Notes: a model not told the origin generated them from the sequence alone. A stretch of DNA of 64,000 bases from Streptomyces albireticuli (GCF_002192455.1 NZ_CP021744.1:1550001-1614000), one strand, 5' to 3'. Counted from the first letter of the stretch, positions 38,171-46,859 are shown. A program made the numbers and translations.

Positions 38171-39625
38171 TCAGTCCCCCGCCGCGATCCGCGCCAGCCG
38201 CCGCGCCTCGTCCCGCGCCTCCCGCGCCACCGCCTCCTCGTCCACCGTCACCAGCCGCCCGTCCTCCACGACGGCCCGGCCGTCGACGAGGGACAGGGTG
38301 ACGGGCGCGGCGGCGCCGAGGACGAGGGCGGCGACCGGGTCCGCGATGGAGGAGTGGCCGAGGCCGTCGATCCTCCACAGCACGAGGTCGGCGAGCTTGC
38401 CCGCCTCCAGTGAGCCGGTCTCGGCGGCCCGCCCGAGGACCTGGGCGCCGCCGTACGTGCCCAGCCGCAGGGCCTGACGGACGCTCAGGGCGTCGGCGCC
38501 GCCGGCGAGCCGGTGGACGAGCAGGGCGTTGCGCAGCTCGGTGTGGAGCTCGCCGGTCTCGTTGGAGGCCGTGCCGTCCACGCCGAGGCCGACGGGCACG
38601 CCGGCCGCGAGCAGGGCGGGCACGGGCGCGGTGCCGGCCGCTATGCGGGCGTTGGAGGAGGGGCAGTGGGCCACCCCGGTGCCGGTGCGGGCGAAGGCCG
38701 CGATGTCGGCGTCGCCCATGTGGATGCAGTGGGCCATCCACACGTCGTCGCCCAGCCAGCCCGTGGACGCGAGGTAGTCCGTGGGGCCCATCCCGAAGAG
38801 CTCCTCGCAGAATCGCTCCTCCTCGACGGTCTCCGAGCCGTGGGTGTGCAGGCGCACGCCCTTGCGGCGGGCGAGCTCCGCGGCCTCGCGGAGCAGCTCG
38901 GTGGAGACGGAGAAGGGCGAGCAGGGGGCCACCCCGACCCGCAGCATCGAGTCGAAGCCCGGGTCGTGGTAGGCGTCGATCGCCTCCTCGGTGGCGATCA
39001 GCGCCGCCTCGGTGGTCTCGACCGCGAAGTCGGGCGGCAGCCCGCCGGCCGACTCGCCGCGGTCCATCGAGCCCCGGGTGGGGCTGAAGCGGACGCCCAT
39101 CTCCCGGGCGGCCCTGATCTCGGCGCCGAGGAGGTCGCCGGCGCCCTTCGGGAAGACGTAGTGGTGGTCCATGGCGGTGGTGACGCCGCCCCGGACCATC
39201 ATCGCGAGGGAGCCCCGGGCGGCGGCGTGGACCATCTGTTCGTCGATGCGCGACCAGGTGGGGTAGAGGGCCACCAGCCAGTCGAAGAGGGCGGACTCCT
39301 GGGCGAGGCCGCGGGTGAGCCACTGGTAGAAGTGGTGGTGGGTGTTGACCAGGCCGGGGGTGACCAGGTGGCCGGTGCCGTCGACGCGGCGGACGACCCC
39401 CTCCAGGCCCTCGGGGGCCGCTCCCGGGCCCACCGATTCGATGCGGTTGCCGGCGACGACGACGTGGCCCGAGGCGTACTCGGTGTCCTGGCCGTCGACG
39501 GTGGCGACGGCGCAGTTCTCGATGACGATCCGCTCCACGGGGGCGGACGGGGGGCCTGCGGGGGCTGACGGGGGTGCTGCCACGGCGATTCCTCGATCTC
39601 GGTTCACGGAGGGTTCGTGGTTCAC
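38171..39625 (-). CDS. 8-oxoguanine deaminase / hydroxyatrazine-type amidohydrolase
   Basis: The 484-residue amidohydrolase has the metal motif VTPGLVNTHHHFYQWLTRGL (about 88-107), VRLHTHGSETVEEE, WMAHCIHMGDADIAAFARTG, VAHCPSSNARIAAG and LGVDGTASNETGEL. These fit the group-3 8-oxoguanine deaminases related to atrazine hydrolases, which convert 8-oxoguanine to uric acid. It is the last gene of an operon with urate oxidase, whose stop its start overlaps (ATGA), consistent with feeding urate to the pathway. Guanine deaminase activity is a less likely alternative. Confidence 0.88.
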   Translation of the reverse strand: MNHEPSVNRDRGIAVAAPPSAPAGPPSAPVERIVIENCAVATVDGQDTEYASGHVVVAGNRIESVGPGAAPEGLEGVVRRVDGTGHLVTPGLVNTHHHFYQWLTRGLAQESALFDWLVALYPTWSRIDEQMVHAAARGSLAMMVRGGVTTAMDHHYVFPKGAGDLLGAEIRAAREMGVRFSPTRGSMDRGESAGGLPPDFAVETTEAALIATEEAIDAYHDPGFDSMLRVGVAPCSPFSVSTELLREAAELARRKGVRLHTHGSETVEEERFCEELFGMGPTDYLASTGWLGDDVWMAHCIHMGDADIAAFARTGTGVAHCPSSNARIAAGTAPVPALLAAGVPVGLGVDGTASNETGELHTELRNALLVHRLAGGADALSVRQALRLGTYGGAQVLGRAAETGSLEAGKLADLVLWRIDGLGHSSIADPVAALVLGAAAPVTLSLVDGRAVVEDGRLVTVDEEAVAREARDEARRLARIAAGD

Positions 39626-40518
39626 GGAAGGTTCGTCAGGTCCACCGGGATGGCGGCCTCGGCGCCCTCGCGCAGGACGGTGGCCTCGATGAGCCCGTAC
39701 GGCCGGTCGGCGGCGTAGTACACCTCGTTGGCGTTCTTGAGGCCGAACGGCGAGAGGTCCACCAGGAAGTGGTGCCGGTTGGGGAGCGAGAGCCGGATCT
39801 CGTCGATCTCCGGGCGGTGGTCGACGACGCGCGCGCCCATGGCGTAGAGGGTCTGCTGGAGCGAGCGGGAGTAGGTGTCGGCGAAGGCGCGCAGCAGGTG
39901 CCCGCGCGTGGCGGCGTAGCCGGCGTCCCAGTCGGGCGCGGCCTCACCGCCGCCGGTCCAGGAGTACCGCCAGCGGGCGTGCACCTGGGTGGCGAGGATG
40001 CGGTCGTCGGTCTCCGGGAGCGTGGTGTAGCGGTCCTTGACGTAGCCGCGGAACTCGGAGTCGGTGGTGTTGAGCAGCACGAGGTCCTTGAGCCCGGAGA
40101 CGACCTCCAGGGCGGTGCCGTCGAAGGTGATCTGCGCGGTGCGGGTCTCCTGGCCGGTGCGGACGAAGGAGTGCTCGCCCGGGCCGTCGCAGGCGATCCG
40201 CTCCCAGGCGTACTCCTCGACGCGGATCCGGGCGGAGGTGACCGCGCCCTGGCTGCCGACGAAGTGGCGGGCGAGCTGGATGCCGAACTGCTCGGCGGAG
40301 TCGATGCCGTGTTCCTTGGCGAAGGCGAACACGGTGTTCTTGGTGGCGTCGGTGGTCAGGACGTGGGCGTTGGAGCCGGTGAGGTGGACGGCGTCCATGT
40401 CGCCGGAGAGCGAGACGGAGACGCTGAGGTCCTTGAGGTGATGGACGGGTCCGTCCCGGGTGACCTTCAGGACGCGGTTCTCGGCTTTGCCGTACTGGTT
40501 CTGGCCAAGGACGGGCAT
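39622..40518 (-). CDS. pucL: Urate oxidase (factor-independent urate hydroxylase)
   Basis: The 298-residue cofactor-free uricase has tandem tunnelling-fold halves. Visible motifs are GQNQYGKAENRVLKV (catalytic Lys), TTDATKNTVFAFAKEHGI (catalytic Thr), WRYSWTGG and LPNRHHFLVDLSPFGLKNAN (catalytic His). It oxidises urate to 5-hydroxyisourate. The hydroxyisourate hydrolase gene ends 1 bp upstream, and the deaminase gene overlaps its end, so this is a tight operon in pathway order. Confidence 0.96.
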   Translation of the reverse strand: MPVLGQNQYGKAENRVLKVTRDGPVHHLKDLSVSVSLSGDMDAVHLTGSNAHVLTTDATKNTVFAFAKEHGIDSAEQFGIQLARHFVGSQGAVTSARIRVEEYAWERIACDGPGEHSFVRTGQETRTAQITFDGTALEVVSGLKDLVLLNTTDSEFRGYVKDRYTTLPETDDRILATQVHARWRYSWTGGGEAAPDWDAGYAATRGHLLRAFADTYSRSLQQTLYAMGARVVDHRPEIDEIRLSLPNRHHFLVDLSPFGLKNANEVYYAADRPYGLIEATVLREGAEAAIPVDLTNLP

Positions 40519-40519
40519 G

Positions 40520-40897
40520 CTAGCTCCCTCGGTATACGGAGTAGCCGTACGGGCTGAGCAGGAGCGGTACGTGGTGGTGCTCGCCGGGTGCGACGGCGAA
40601 GTCGACCGTCACCTCCGGGAAGAAGGCCGGGCCTCCGCCGGGCCGGCCGGAGAGGTAGGGCCCGACCTCGAAGCGGAGCAGTACGCGGGTGGCGTCCGCC
40701 GGCAGTGCCGGGAGGTCCTCGCAGCGTCCGTCCGCGTCGGTGGTGGAGCCGCCGAGCCGGGTCCAGGCCCGGCTCTCCCCGCGCGGGCCGCCGGCGCCGC
40801 GCACGGCGAGCGCGACGGCGACTCCCCCGGCGGGCCGGCCGAGGGCGGTGTCCAGGACGTGGGTGGACACCGAGGTGGCCGGCTTCTCGGCGCTCAT
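40520..40897 (-). CDS. uraH: 5-hydroxyisourate hydrolase
   Basis: The 125-residue transthyretin-like protein begins with STHVLDTALGRPAGGVAV and ends HHHVPLLLSPYGYSVYRGS. The C-terminal YRGS tetrapeptide is diagnostic for hydrolases as opposed to transthyretin. It converts 5-hydroxyisourate to OHCU. The start overlaps the stop of the OHCU decarboxylase gene by 4 bp. Confidence 0.97.
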   Translation of the reverse strand: MSAEKPATSVSTHVLDTALGRPAGGVAVALAVRGAGGPRGESRAWTRLGGSTTDADGRCEDLPALPADATRVLLRFEVGPYLSGRPGGGPAFFPEVTVDFAVAPGEHHHVPLLLSPYGYSVYRGS

Positions 40898-41442
40898 GGC
40901 GGGCTCCCGTCGGTCGGGGGTCTGTCGGCGGTGTCGCCGGGCGCTTCCACGAGCCCGGCCAACCTGATGCGATTGATCTTCCCGAGTTCCGCCCTGACGA
41001 TCTCGCGCTCGCGTTCCGGCGTGTTGTCGATCCGGTTACGGACGGCGTCCCGCAGCTGTACGGCGGTGAGGCCGGTGGCGCAGACGAGGAAGACGTGCCC
41101 GAACCTCTCCTGGTAGGCCAGGCCGAGTTCGAGCGTCTCGGCCTTGAGCCGGGCGGGGGCGTCCGCCATGCCGCGCTGTTCGCGGGCCGATGCCGGGTCG
41201 CCGGGGGTGGGGCGGCCGATCGGCGGGTGCGCGGCCGCCGCCTCGGCGAGGTCGGCCGGGGTGAGGGCGGCCACGGCCGCGTCGTTGGCCGCGAGCAGGG
41301 CGGCCGGGTCGGGGTAGGGGCGCCGGGCGAGGACCGCCTCGGCCCAGGCGCCCGAGGCGCAGACCGCGCGCAGCGCGGTACGGGCCTCGTCGTCCTCCGC
41401 GGTGTTGAACCGGGTGAGCCCCGGCGTCGAACTCGAAGTCAC
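40894..41442 (-). CDS. uraD: OHCU decarboxylase
   Basis: The 182-residue all-helical protein has AAAHPPIGRPTPG (catalytic His), LGLAYQERFGHVFLVCATG (catalytic Glu and substrate loop) and NRIDNTPEREREIVRAELGKI. It turns OHCU into S-allantoin, completing the urate-to-allantoin steps. It is the first gene of the urate operon and has an AllR-type inverted repeat about 105 bp upstream. Confidence 0.96.
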   Translation of the reverse strand: MTSSSTPGLTRFNTAEDDEARTALRAVCASGAWAEAVLARRPYPDPAALLAANDAAVAALTPADLAEAAAAHPPIGRPTPGDPASAREQRGMADAPARLKAETLELGLAYQERFGHVFLVCATGLTAVQLRDAVRNRIDNTPEREREIVRAELGKINRIRLAGLVEAPGDTADRPPTDGSPP

Positions 41443-41546
41443 GGGAGCCTCCGTGGCCGCTGCCGATGAGCGTGGGCGAGTACGGACCGCGCACAGCCGC
41501 CGGGCGTGAACGGGCTGCGCATAGCTAACGCCCTCGGAAACACCGC

Positions 41547-41563
41547 GTCAACACTTTGTTGAA
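41547..41563. promoter_or_regulatory. Candidate AllR operator upstream of the urate operon
   Basis: GTCAAC-ACTTT-GTTGAA matches the allB/allR site in 11 of 12 arm positions with the same 5-bp spacer. It lies immediately after the stop of the upstream HTH gene. Confidence 0.6.
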
Positions 41564-41564
41564 A

Positions 41565-41957
41565 TTACTCACCGCTCCGGGTGGTGTTCTCCCGCCCGGC
41601 GTCCCGGTTGAGGTAGTTGTAGACGGTGAAGCGGCTGACGCCCAGCGCCGCGGCGACGGTCTCCACGCCGTGCCGCACGGAGAACGCGCCGCGCGCCTCC
41701 AGGGTCCGTACGACCGACTGCTTGTCCCGGCGGTCCAGTTCGGCGAGCGGCACCCCGTGCCGGCGCTCCAGCTCGGCCAGGATGTGGTCGAGCGAGTCGG
41801 ACAGGTGCGGCAGCCTCACGGCCACGACCTCGCGCCCCTCCCAGGACAGCACCACATCGTCGGGGCGGGCCTCGCCGGGCTCGACCAGCTCGCCGCCCAT
41901 GGCGTCGACGAGCGGTCTGACCGCCGCCCGGAAGGGGTGTTCGGCAGCCCCCGTCAC
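41565..41957 (-). CDS. YheO/DauR-like helix-turn-helix regulator (short)
   Basis: The 130-residue protein has an N-terminal domain (VRPLVDAMGGELVEPGEARP, VLSWEGREVVAVRLPHLSDS) and a C-terminal HTH with LDRRDKQSVVRTLEARGAFS and VAAALGVSRFTVYNYLNRD, typical of the HTH_22 end of YheO/DauR-type regulators. It lacks the full PAS-like domain, so it is shorter than DauR. It lies just upstream of the urate operon and overlaps the small gene before it (ATGA). A role in purine gene control is inferred. Confidence 0.75.
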   Translation of the reverse strand: MTGAAEHPFRAAVRPLVDAMGGELVEPGEARPDDVVLSWEGREVVAVRLPHLSDSLDHILAELERRHGVPLAELDRRDKQSVVRTLEARGAFSVRHGVETVAAALGVSRFTVYNYLNRDAGRENTTRSGE

Positions 41958-42208
41958 GCCTCCTCCCCCGGCACGACGTTGAGCTGGAGGGAGACCCGGG
42001 TGGCACCCGCCCGGAGGGACTCGCGCAGCAGGTCGCCGACGGCGGCCAGCACCGCGTCCTGCCCGCCCTCGGCGCTGGTGCCGAACGGGCCGACGTCCAC
42101 GGCGTCCAGCTCGGCGGCCCGCACCGCGTCGCGAGCCGCCACCGCGTGCGGTGGCGGCTCGTCGAGGTCGAACGGCTCGGTAGTGAACTCCACTCTCAAT
42201 CGCACCAT
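41954..42208 (-). CDS. MTH1187/YkoF-like small protein
   Basis: The 84-residue protein MVRLRVEFTTEPFDLDEPPP continues with DAVDVGPFGTSAEGG and LRAGATRVSLQLNVV. The beta-alpha pattern and GPFGTSAEG plus GATRVSLQ motifs recall MTH1187/YkoF-type thiamine-binding proteins, but the assignment is tentative. It overlaps the HTH regulator start by 4 bp, so both are made together. Confidence 0.6.
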   Translation of the reverse strand: MVRLRVEFTTEPFDLDEPPPHAVAARDAVRAAELDAVDVGPFGTSAEGGQDAVLAAVGDLLRESLRAGATRVSLQLNVVPGEEA

Positions 42209-42242
42209 GCCCCCACCGTAGCGGGGTGGTTGACCTGCGCGT

Positions 42243-42605
42243 TCAGCCTCTGGCCGAGGCCATTTCGCGCCGGGGTCCCGCCATGGGCGCGGCCTCGGGC
42301 GCGGGCGCGGTGACCTGGACGGCGTCGAGCAGGCCGGGGAAGCGGAGGTCGATGTCCGTGCGGCGGAGCGAGATCACCCGGGAGGTGCCCCGGATCTCGG
42401 TCGCCATCAGCCCCGACTCCCTCAGTACCTTCAGGTGGTGCGAGAGCGTGGACTTGGCGATCGGGTAGCTGAGCCGCCCGCAGACCATCGGGCCGCCCTC
42501 GTACAGGGTGCGGGCGATGTCGCGGCGGATGGGGTCGCTCAGGGCATGCAGGACCTTGTTCAGGGAGATCTCCCCCCGGTCAGGGTGGAACAGTTCAGCA
42601 CGCAC
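42243..42605 (-). CDS. ArsR-family winged-helix regulator
   Basis: A GTG start behind GAGGAGG gives a 120-residue protein VRAELFHPDRGEISLNKVLH. It has a winged helix with LSDPIRRDIARTLYEGGP and IAKSTLSHHLKVLRESGLM (recognition helix) and ISLRRTDIDLRFPGLLDAV. No metal-binding Cys motif of arsenic sensors is evident. It is divergent from the glyoxylate operon (hyi-glxR-gcl), and inverted repeats with a shared core lie before both, so it may regulate that operon. An upstream ATG extension of 46 residues lacks domain content. Confidence 0.85.
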   Translation of the reverse strand: MRAELFHPDRGEISLNKVLHALSDPIRRDIARTLYEGGPMVCGRLSYPIAKSTLSHHLKVLRESGLMATEIRGTSRVISLRRTDIDLRFPGLLDAVQVTAPAPEAAPMAGPRREMASARG

Positions 42606-42694
42606 GGCCGGCCTCCTCGTCGATGTTGCTCGTTTCGGTGTCCGCAACCGGCCGCCGCCACCACATCCGGACCGCGGCGCCCTGCCCCCGCTAC

Positions 42695-42720
42695 TCAAGT
42701 TCGACATCTTGCGAACTTGA
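42695..42720. promoter_or_regulatory. Inverted repeat upstream of the ArsR gene
   Basis: Perfect TCAAGTTCG-N8-CGAACTTGA, 90 bp before the regulator start: a strong candidate for an autoregulatory operator. Confidence 0.65.
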
Positions 42721-42902
42721 GGCATCGTAGCGGAAGCGGTCACTCACGAGGCATCACCCACACGGCGGCCGAGGCGCCGGGGCGGAGAAGGAGCGTGGAC
42801 GGACGGCGCGGACGGCATCCGCGGGGGTTCGGATGCCGTCCGCCGTCCCGTACAGCGCGCCGCGGCCTGTCGGCCGCCCCTGCGCGCTCCCACTCCTCGA
42901 CA

Positions 42903-42924
42903 ATATTCGATGTTCACCGAATAT
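42903..42924. promoter_or_regulatory. Inverted repeat upstream of the glyoxylate operon
   Basis: ATATTCG-N8-CGAATAT keeps the TTCG-N8-CGAA core of the site before the ArsR gene, about 135 bp upstream of hydroxypyruvate isomerase. The remainder of the 450-bp gap holds no gene I can support. Confidence 0.55.
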
Positions 42925-43028
42925 CGCAAGAGCTCACCTGACCCCACATCAGAAGAAGGCGCCGACACCCCTCTCACCCTTGACACCCCTTCAGCTCGGC
43001 AGGCAACCTTCCACTGAGCAGAATCCAA

Positions 43029-43045
43029 CTTCCGCAATACGGAAG
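43029..43045. promoter_or_regulatory. Short inverted repeat overlapping the hyi leader
   Basis: CTTCCG-CAATA-CGGAAG, with the ribosome site GGAAGGAA partly inside its right arm, 13 bp before the GTG start. It could be an operator or affect translation. Confidence 0.4.
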
Positions 43046-43058
43046 GAAATGTGTTCCC

Positions 43059-43895
43059 GTGAGCCCTCATGAGCCGCGCTTCAACGTGAACCTCTCCATC
43101 CTCTTCACCGAACTTCCTCTTCTGGAACGTCCGGCTGCCGCTGCGGCGGCGGGCTTCACGGCCGTGGAGCTGTGGTGGCCCTGGCCCGGTGTGCCGGTAC
43201 CCGCTCCCGCCGAACTCGACGCCCTGCGGCGCGCGCTGGACGACGCGGGCACCCGCCTCGTCGGGCTGAACTTCTACGCGGGACGGCTCCCGGGCCCGGA
43301 CCGGGGCGTGCTCTCGCTGCCCGGTGCCGGCTCGGACGACTTCCGCGCCAACCTCGACGTGGCCGCCGACTTCGCGGCGCGCACCGGATGCACCGCGATC
43401 AACGCCCTGTACGGCAACCGCCTCCCCGGGCTCGACCACGCGGCACAGGACGCCCTGGCCCTGGAGAACCTGGTGCGCGCCGCCCGCGCCGCGGACCGGG
43501 TGGGCGCCGTCCTGCTGATCGAGGCGCTCAACGCCGCCGAGTCGCCCGACTACCCCGTCGTCACCTCGGCGCGGGCGGTCGAGCTGGTCGAGGAGGTGAA
43601 CGCGGCGAGCGGACTCGGCAACGCCCGCTTCCTGATGGACCTTTACCACCTCTCCGTGGGCGGCGAGGACCTGCCCGCCGTCATCGAGCGCCACGCCGGT
43701 GTGACCGGCCATGTCCAGATCGCCGACGACCCCGGGCGCGGGGCGCCGGGCTCCGGGGCGCTGGACTTCGGCGCGCTCCTCGGCCACCTGGACAAGGCCG
43801 GTTACGACGGCTGGGTGGGCCTGGAGTACCGGCCCTCCGGGGCGAGCGCCGACAGCTTCGGCTGGCTGGACGCCCTCGGCCGCCGCGCGGGCTGA
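43059..43895 (+). CDS. hyi: Hydroxypyruvate isomerase
   Basis: The 278-residue TIM-barrel protein starts at GTG (VSPHEPRFNVNLSILFTELP). It contains FTAVELWWPWP, INALYGNRLPG, GAVLLIEALNAAESPDY, FLMDLYHLSVGGEDLP, GHVQIADDPGRGAPGSG and GWVGLEYRPSG, with the metal-ligand Glu and catalytic His/Glu residues of the family. It interconverts hydroxypyruvate and tartronate semialdehyde. It is the first gene of the hyi-glxR-gcl set. Confidence 0.94.
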   Translation: MSPHEPRFNVNLSILFTELPLLERPAAAAAAGFTAVELWWPWPGVPVPAPAELDALRRALDDAGTRLVGLNFYAGRLPGPDRGVLSLPGAGSDDFRANLDVAADFAARTGCTAINALYGNRLPGLDHAAQDALALENLVRAARAADRVGAVLLIEALNAAESPDYPVVTSARAVELVEEVNAASGLGNARFLMDLYHLSVGGEDLPAVIERHAGVTGHVQIADDPGRGAPGSGALDFGALLGHLDKAGYDGWVGLEYRPSGASADSFGWLDALGRRAG

Positions 43896-43975
43896 CCCCG
43901 GACCCGCCCGGGCCGCGCGCCCCCGGCCGGTCTCCGCCGGCCCTCCACCGGAACCCACGAGAAAGGCCCTCCCGC

Positions 43976-44875
43976 ATGCCCACCGCACTCCCCCGCGTCG
44001 CCTGGATAGGCCTCGGCGTCATGGGCTCGCCCATGTCCGAGCATCTGATCAAGGCCGGGTACCCCGTCACCGGGCACACCCTGGAGGCGCACAAGCTCGA
44101 CCGGCTCGCCGCGGCCGGCGGCACACCCGCGGCCACGGTCGCCGAGGCGGTCCGCGGCGCCGACGTGATCGTCACCATGCTCCCGGCCGACCCGCACGTC
44201 GAGGCGGTCTCCTACGGGGACGACGGCGTCCTCGCGCACGCCCGGCCGGGCGCCCTGCTGATCGACATGTCGACCGTGGCCCCTCGCACCTCCATCGCCC
44301 TCGCCGAGGCCGCCCAGGCCGGCGGCAAGGGCGTACGCGTCCTCGACGCCCCCGTCTCCGGCGGCGAGGCCGGGGCCGTGGAGGGAGTGCTGTCCGTCAT
44401 GGTGGGCGGCGCGGAGGCGGACTTCGCCGCCGCGGAGCCGCTCCTCGGCACCTTCGGCACGACGGTCGCGCGGTGCGGCGGCCACGGCGCCGGCCAGACC
44501 GTGAAGGCCGCCAACCAGCTGATCGTCGCCGTCACCCTCCAGGCATGCGCGGAGGCCGTCGTCCTCCTGGAGAAGTCCGGCGCCGACCTCGCCACCGCGC
44601 TGGACGTGCTGGGCGGCGGCCTGGCCGGCTCGGCCGTCCTCAGCCGCAAGCGGCACAACTTCCTCACCCGCGAGTACGCCCCCGGCTTCCGCCTCGACCT
44701 GCACCACAAGGACATGGGCATCGTCCTCGACGCCGCCCGCGCCGTCGGCGCCGCCCTCCCGCTCGGGAGCGCCGCCGCGACCCTGGTGGCCTCGGCCCGC
44801 GCGCGCGGCGACGGCGGCCTGGACCACTCCGCGCTGCTGCGCGGCGTCGAGCTCCTGTCGGGGACGGCGTCATGA
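43976..44875 (+). CDS. glxR: 2-hydroxy-3-oxopropionate (tartronate semialdehyde) reductase
   Basis: The 299-residue beta-hydroxyacid dehydrogenase has the NAD(P) loop VAWIGLGVMGSPMSEHL (about 8-24), the substrate motif DAPVSGGEAGAVEGVLS and the catalytic Lys in GQTVKAANQLIV. It reduces tartronate semialdehyde to glycerate. The start is at MPTALPRVAW, 80 bp after hyi. Its stop overlaps the glyoxylate carboligase start (ATGA). Confidence 0.94.
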   Translation: MPTALPRVAWIGLGVMGSPMSEHLIKAGYPVTGHTLEAHKLDRLAAAGGTPAATVAEAVRGADVIVTMLPADPHVEAVSYGDDGVLAHARPGALLIDMSTVAPRTSIALAEAAQAGGKGVRVLDAPVSGGEAGAVEGVLSVMVGGAEADFAAAEPLLGTFGTTVARCGGHGAGQTVKAANQLIVAVTLQACAEAVVLLEKSGADLATALDVLGGGLAGSAVLSRKRHNFLTREYAPGFRLDLHHKDMGIVLDAARAVGAALPLGSAAATLVASARARGDGGLDHSALLRGVELLSGTAS

Positions 44876-46653
44876 CCACCGCCCGTACCGCCGCGCCCCG
44901 TACGGCCACCGGGCGCGCGCCCGCCGCCCGGATGCCCGCCATGGAGGCAGCCGTGCGGATCATGAAGGACGAGGGCGTCGACATCGCCTTCGGCTGCCCC
45001 GGGGCCGCGATCCTGCCGCTGTACAAGGCGATGGAGACCGTGGGCGGCATCGAGCACCTCATCGTCCGGCACGAGGAGGGCGCGACGCACATGGCCGACG
45101 GGTGGGCCCGCACCAACGGCCGCGTCGGCGTCGCCCTCGCCACCTCCGGGCCGGGCGGCACCAATCTGGTCACCGGGCTCTACACCGCGTTCGCCGACTC
45201 CGTGCCGATGGTGTGCGTCACCGGGCAGGCCGTCTCCACCAAGCTGCACCAGGAGGCCTTCCAGGCGGTCGACATCGTGGAGATCGTCCGCCCGGTCACC
45301 AAATGGGCCACGCAGATCAAGGAGGCCGCGCAGATCCCCTGGGCCTTCCGGGAGGCGTTCCGCGTCGCCCGCGAGGGGCGCCCGGGCCCGGTGCTGATCG
45401 ACATCCCGGTCGACCTCGCCCGGCGCGAGATCCGCTACGACCCCGCCCTCGACGCCCGGCTGCCGGTCGCGACCGTCGCGCCGCACCCGCCGCGCGTCGA
45501 GGCCGCCCTCGATCTGCTGCTGGCCGCCGAGCGGCCCCTGGTGCTGGCCGGCGGCGGGGTGATCCTCGCCGAGGCGGCGGCCGAACTGCGCGCGCTGGTC
45601 GAGTTCCTGAGGGTGCCGTTCCAGGTCACCCTCATGGGCAAGGGCGTCATCGAGGACGACCACGAGCTCAACATGGGCACCACCGGCATCCAGACCTCCC
45701 AGCGGTACGCCAACGCCTCGTTCCTGGAGTCGGACTTCGTGCTCGCGGTCGGCGCCCGCTTCGGCGACCGGCACACGGGCGGCGACCTCTCCGTCTACCG
45801 GGGCGCGCGCACGTTCGTCCACGTCGACATCGAGCCCTCCCAGCTGGGCAAGGTCATCGAACCGGACCTCGGCGTCGTCTCCGACGCCCGGCTGTTCCTC
45901 GCCGCCCTGCTCGCCGCCGCGCGGGCCCGGGCCCGCCGGGCGCCCCTCACCTCCTGGGAGCCGTGGGCCGCGCGCTGCCGGACGCTCAAGCGCACCCTCA
46001 CCCGCCGCGAGGACTTCGACACCGTCCCGGTCAAGGCGCCCCGCGTCTACAAGGAGATCAACGAGATCTTCGGTGAGGACACCTACTTCGTCACCGCCAT
46101 CGGCCTCTACCAGATCTGGGGCGGCCAGCATCAGAAGGCCCACCGCCCCCGCCACTACCAGGTCTGCGGCCAGGCCGGGCCGCTCGGCTGGGAGGTCCCG
46201 GCCGCGATCGGGGTGAAGAAAGCCCTCCAGGGGATGGGCCGGGGCGACACCGAGGTCGTGGGCATCGTGGGCGACTACGGCTTCCAGTACACGGTCGAGG
46301 AGCTGGCGGTCGCCGCGCAGTACGACGTCCCGTGCGTCCTGATCATGCTGAACAACGCCTACCTCGGCCTCATCCGCCAGGCCTCGATCGGCTACGGCAT
46401 GAACTACCAGGTCGACGTGCACTACGACGAGACCGGCACCGATCACGTCAAACTGATGGAGGCGTACGGCTGTTCAGGACGGCGGGTGGTGGACCCGGCG
46501 GACATCCGGCCGGCCGTCGAGTGGGCCCGGGAGCGGGCGGCGGCCACCTCGCGGCCGGCGCTCGTCGAGATCCTCATCGAGCGGGAGGCGAACACCCCGC
46601 ACGGCCCGGACATCGACGCCGTGCGCGAGTTCGAGCCCCCGCCCTCCGGCTGA
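44872..46653 (+). CDS. gcl: Glyoxylate carboligase
   Basis: The 593-residue TPP enzyme has GCPGAAILPLYKAMETVGGI, the region RHEEGATHMADGWARTNG (glyoxylate carboligase has Val where most TPP enzymes have the activating Glu, which needs an alignment to locate), a central domain, and the C-terminal TPP loop GDYGFQYTVEELAVAAQYDV with NNAYLGLIRQ. It joins two glyoxylates to tartronate semialdehyde and CO2. It ends the operon that turns purine-derived glyoxylate into glycerate. Confidence 0.95.
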   Translation: MTTARTAAPRTATGRAPAARMPAMEAAVRIMKDEGVDIAFGCPGAAILPLYKAMETVGGIEHLIVRHEEGATHMADGWARTNGRVGVALATSGPGGTNLVTGLYTAFADSVPMVCVTGQAVSTKLHQEAFQAVDIVEIVRPVTKWATQIKEAAQIPWAFREAFRVAREGRPGPVLIDIPVDLARREIRYDPALDARLPVATVAPHPPRVEAALDLLLAAERPLVLAGGGVILAEAAAELRALVEFLRVPFQVTLMGKGVIEDDHELNMGTTGIQTSQRYANASFLESDFVLAVGARFGDRHTGGDLSVYRGARTFVHVDIEPSQLGKVIEPDLGVVSDARLFLAALLAAARARARRAPLTSWEPWAARCRTLKRTLTRREDFDTVPVKAPRVYKEINEIFGEDTYFVTAIGLYQIWGGQHQKAHRPRHYQVCGQAGPLGWEVPAAIGVKKALQGMGRGDTEVVGIVGDYGFQYTVEELAVAAQYDVPCVLIMLNNAYLGLIRQASIGYGMNYQVDVHYDETGTDHVKLMEAYGCSGRRVVDPADIRPAVEWARERAAATSRPALVEILIEREANTPHGPDIDAVREFEPPPSG

Positions 46654-46859
46654 ACCCGGCGCCGGGCGGGCGGCCTCCGGCACCGGCCCGGCGGTGGGGC
46701 CCGCGCCCCTCCGCGCCCGTGCGCCACCGCCGTCCGGCACTCCCCCGGCGGGCGCCGGGGGCGCGCCCGTCCGCTTCCTGATTCGCTCCCCCAGCGCGCC
46801 CGCATCGTGGACGATGGGCCCGTACTCATCCCCTGCGGACAACGTTGCTGGAGCCGAGA

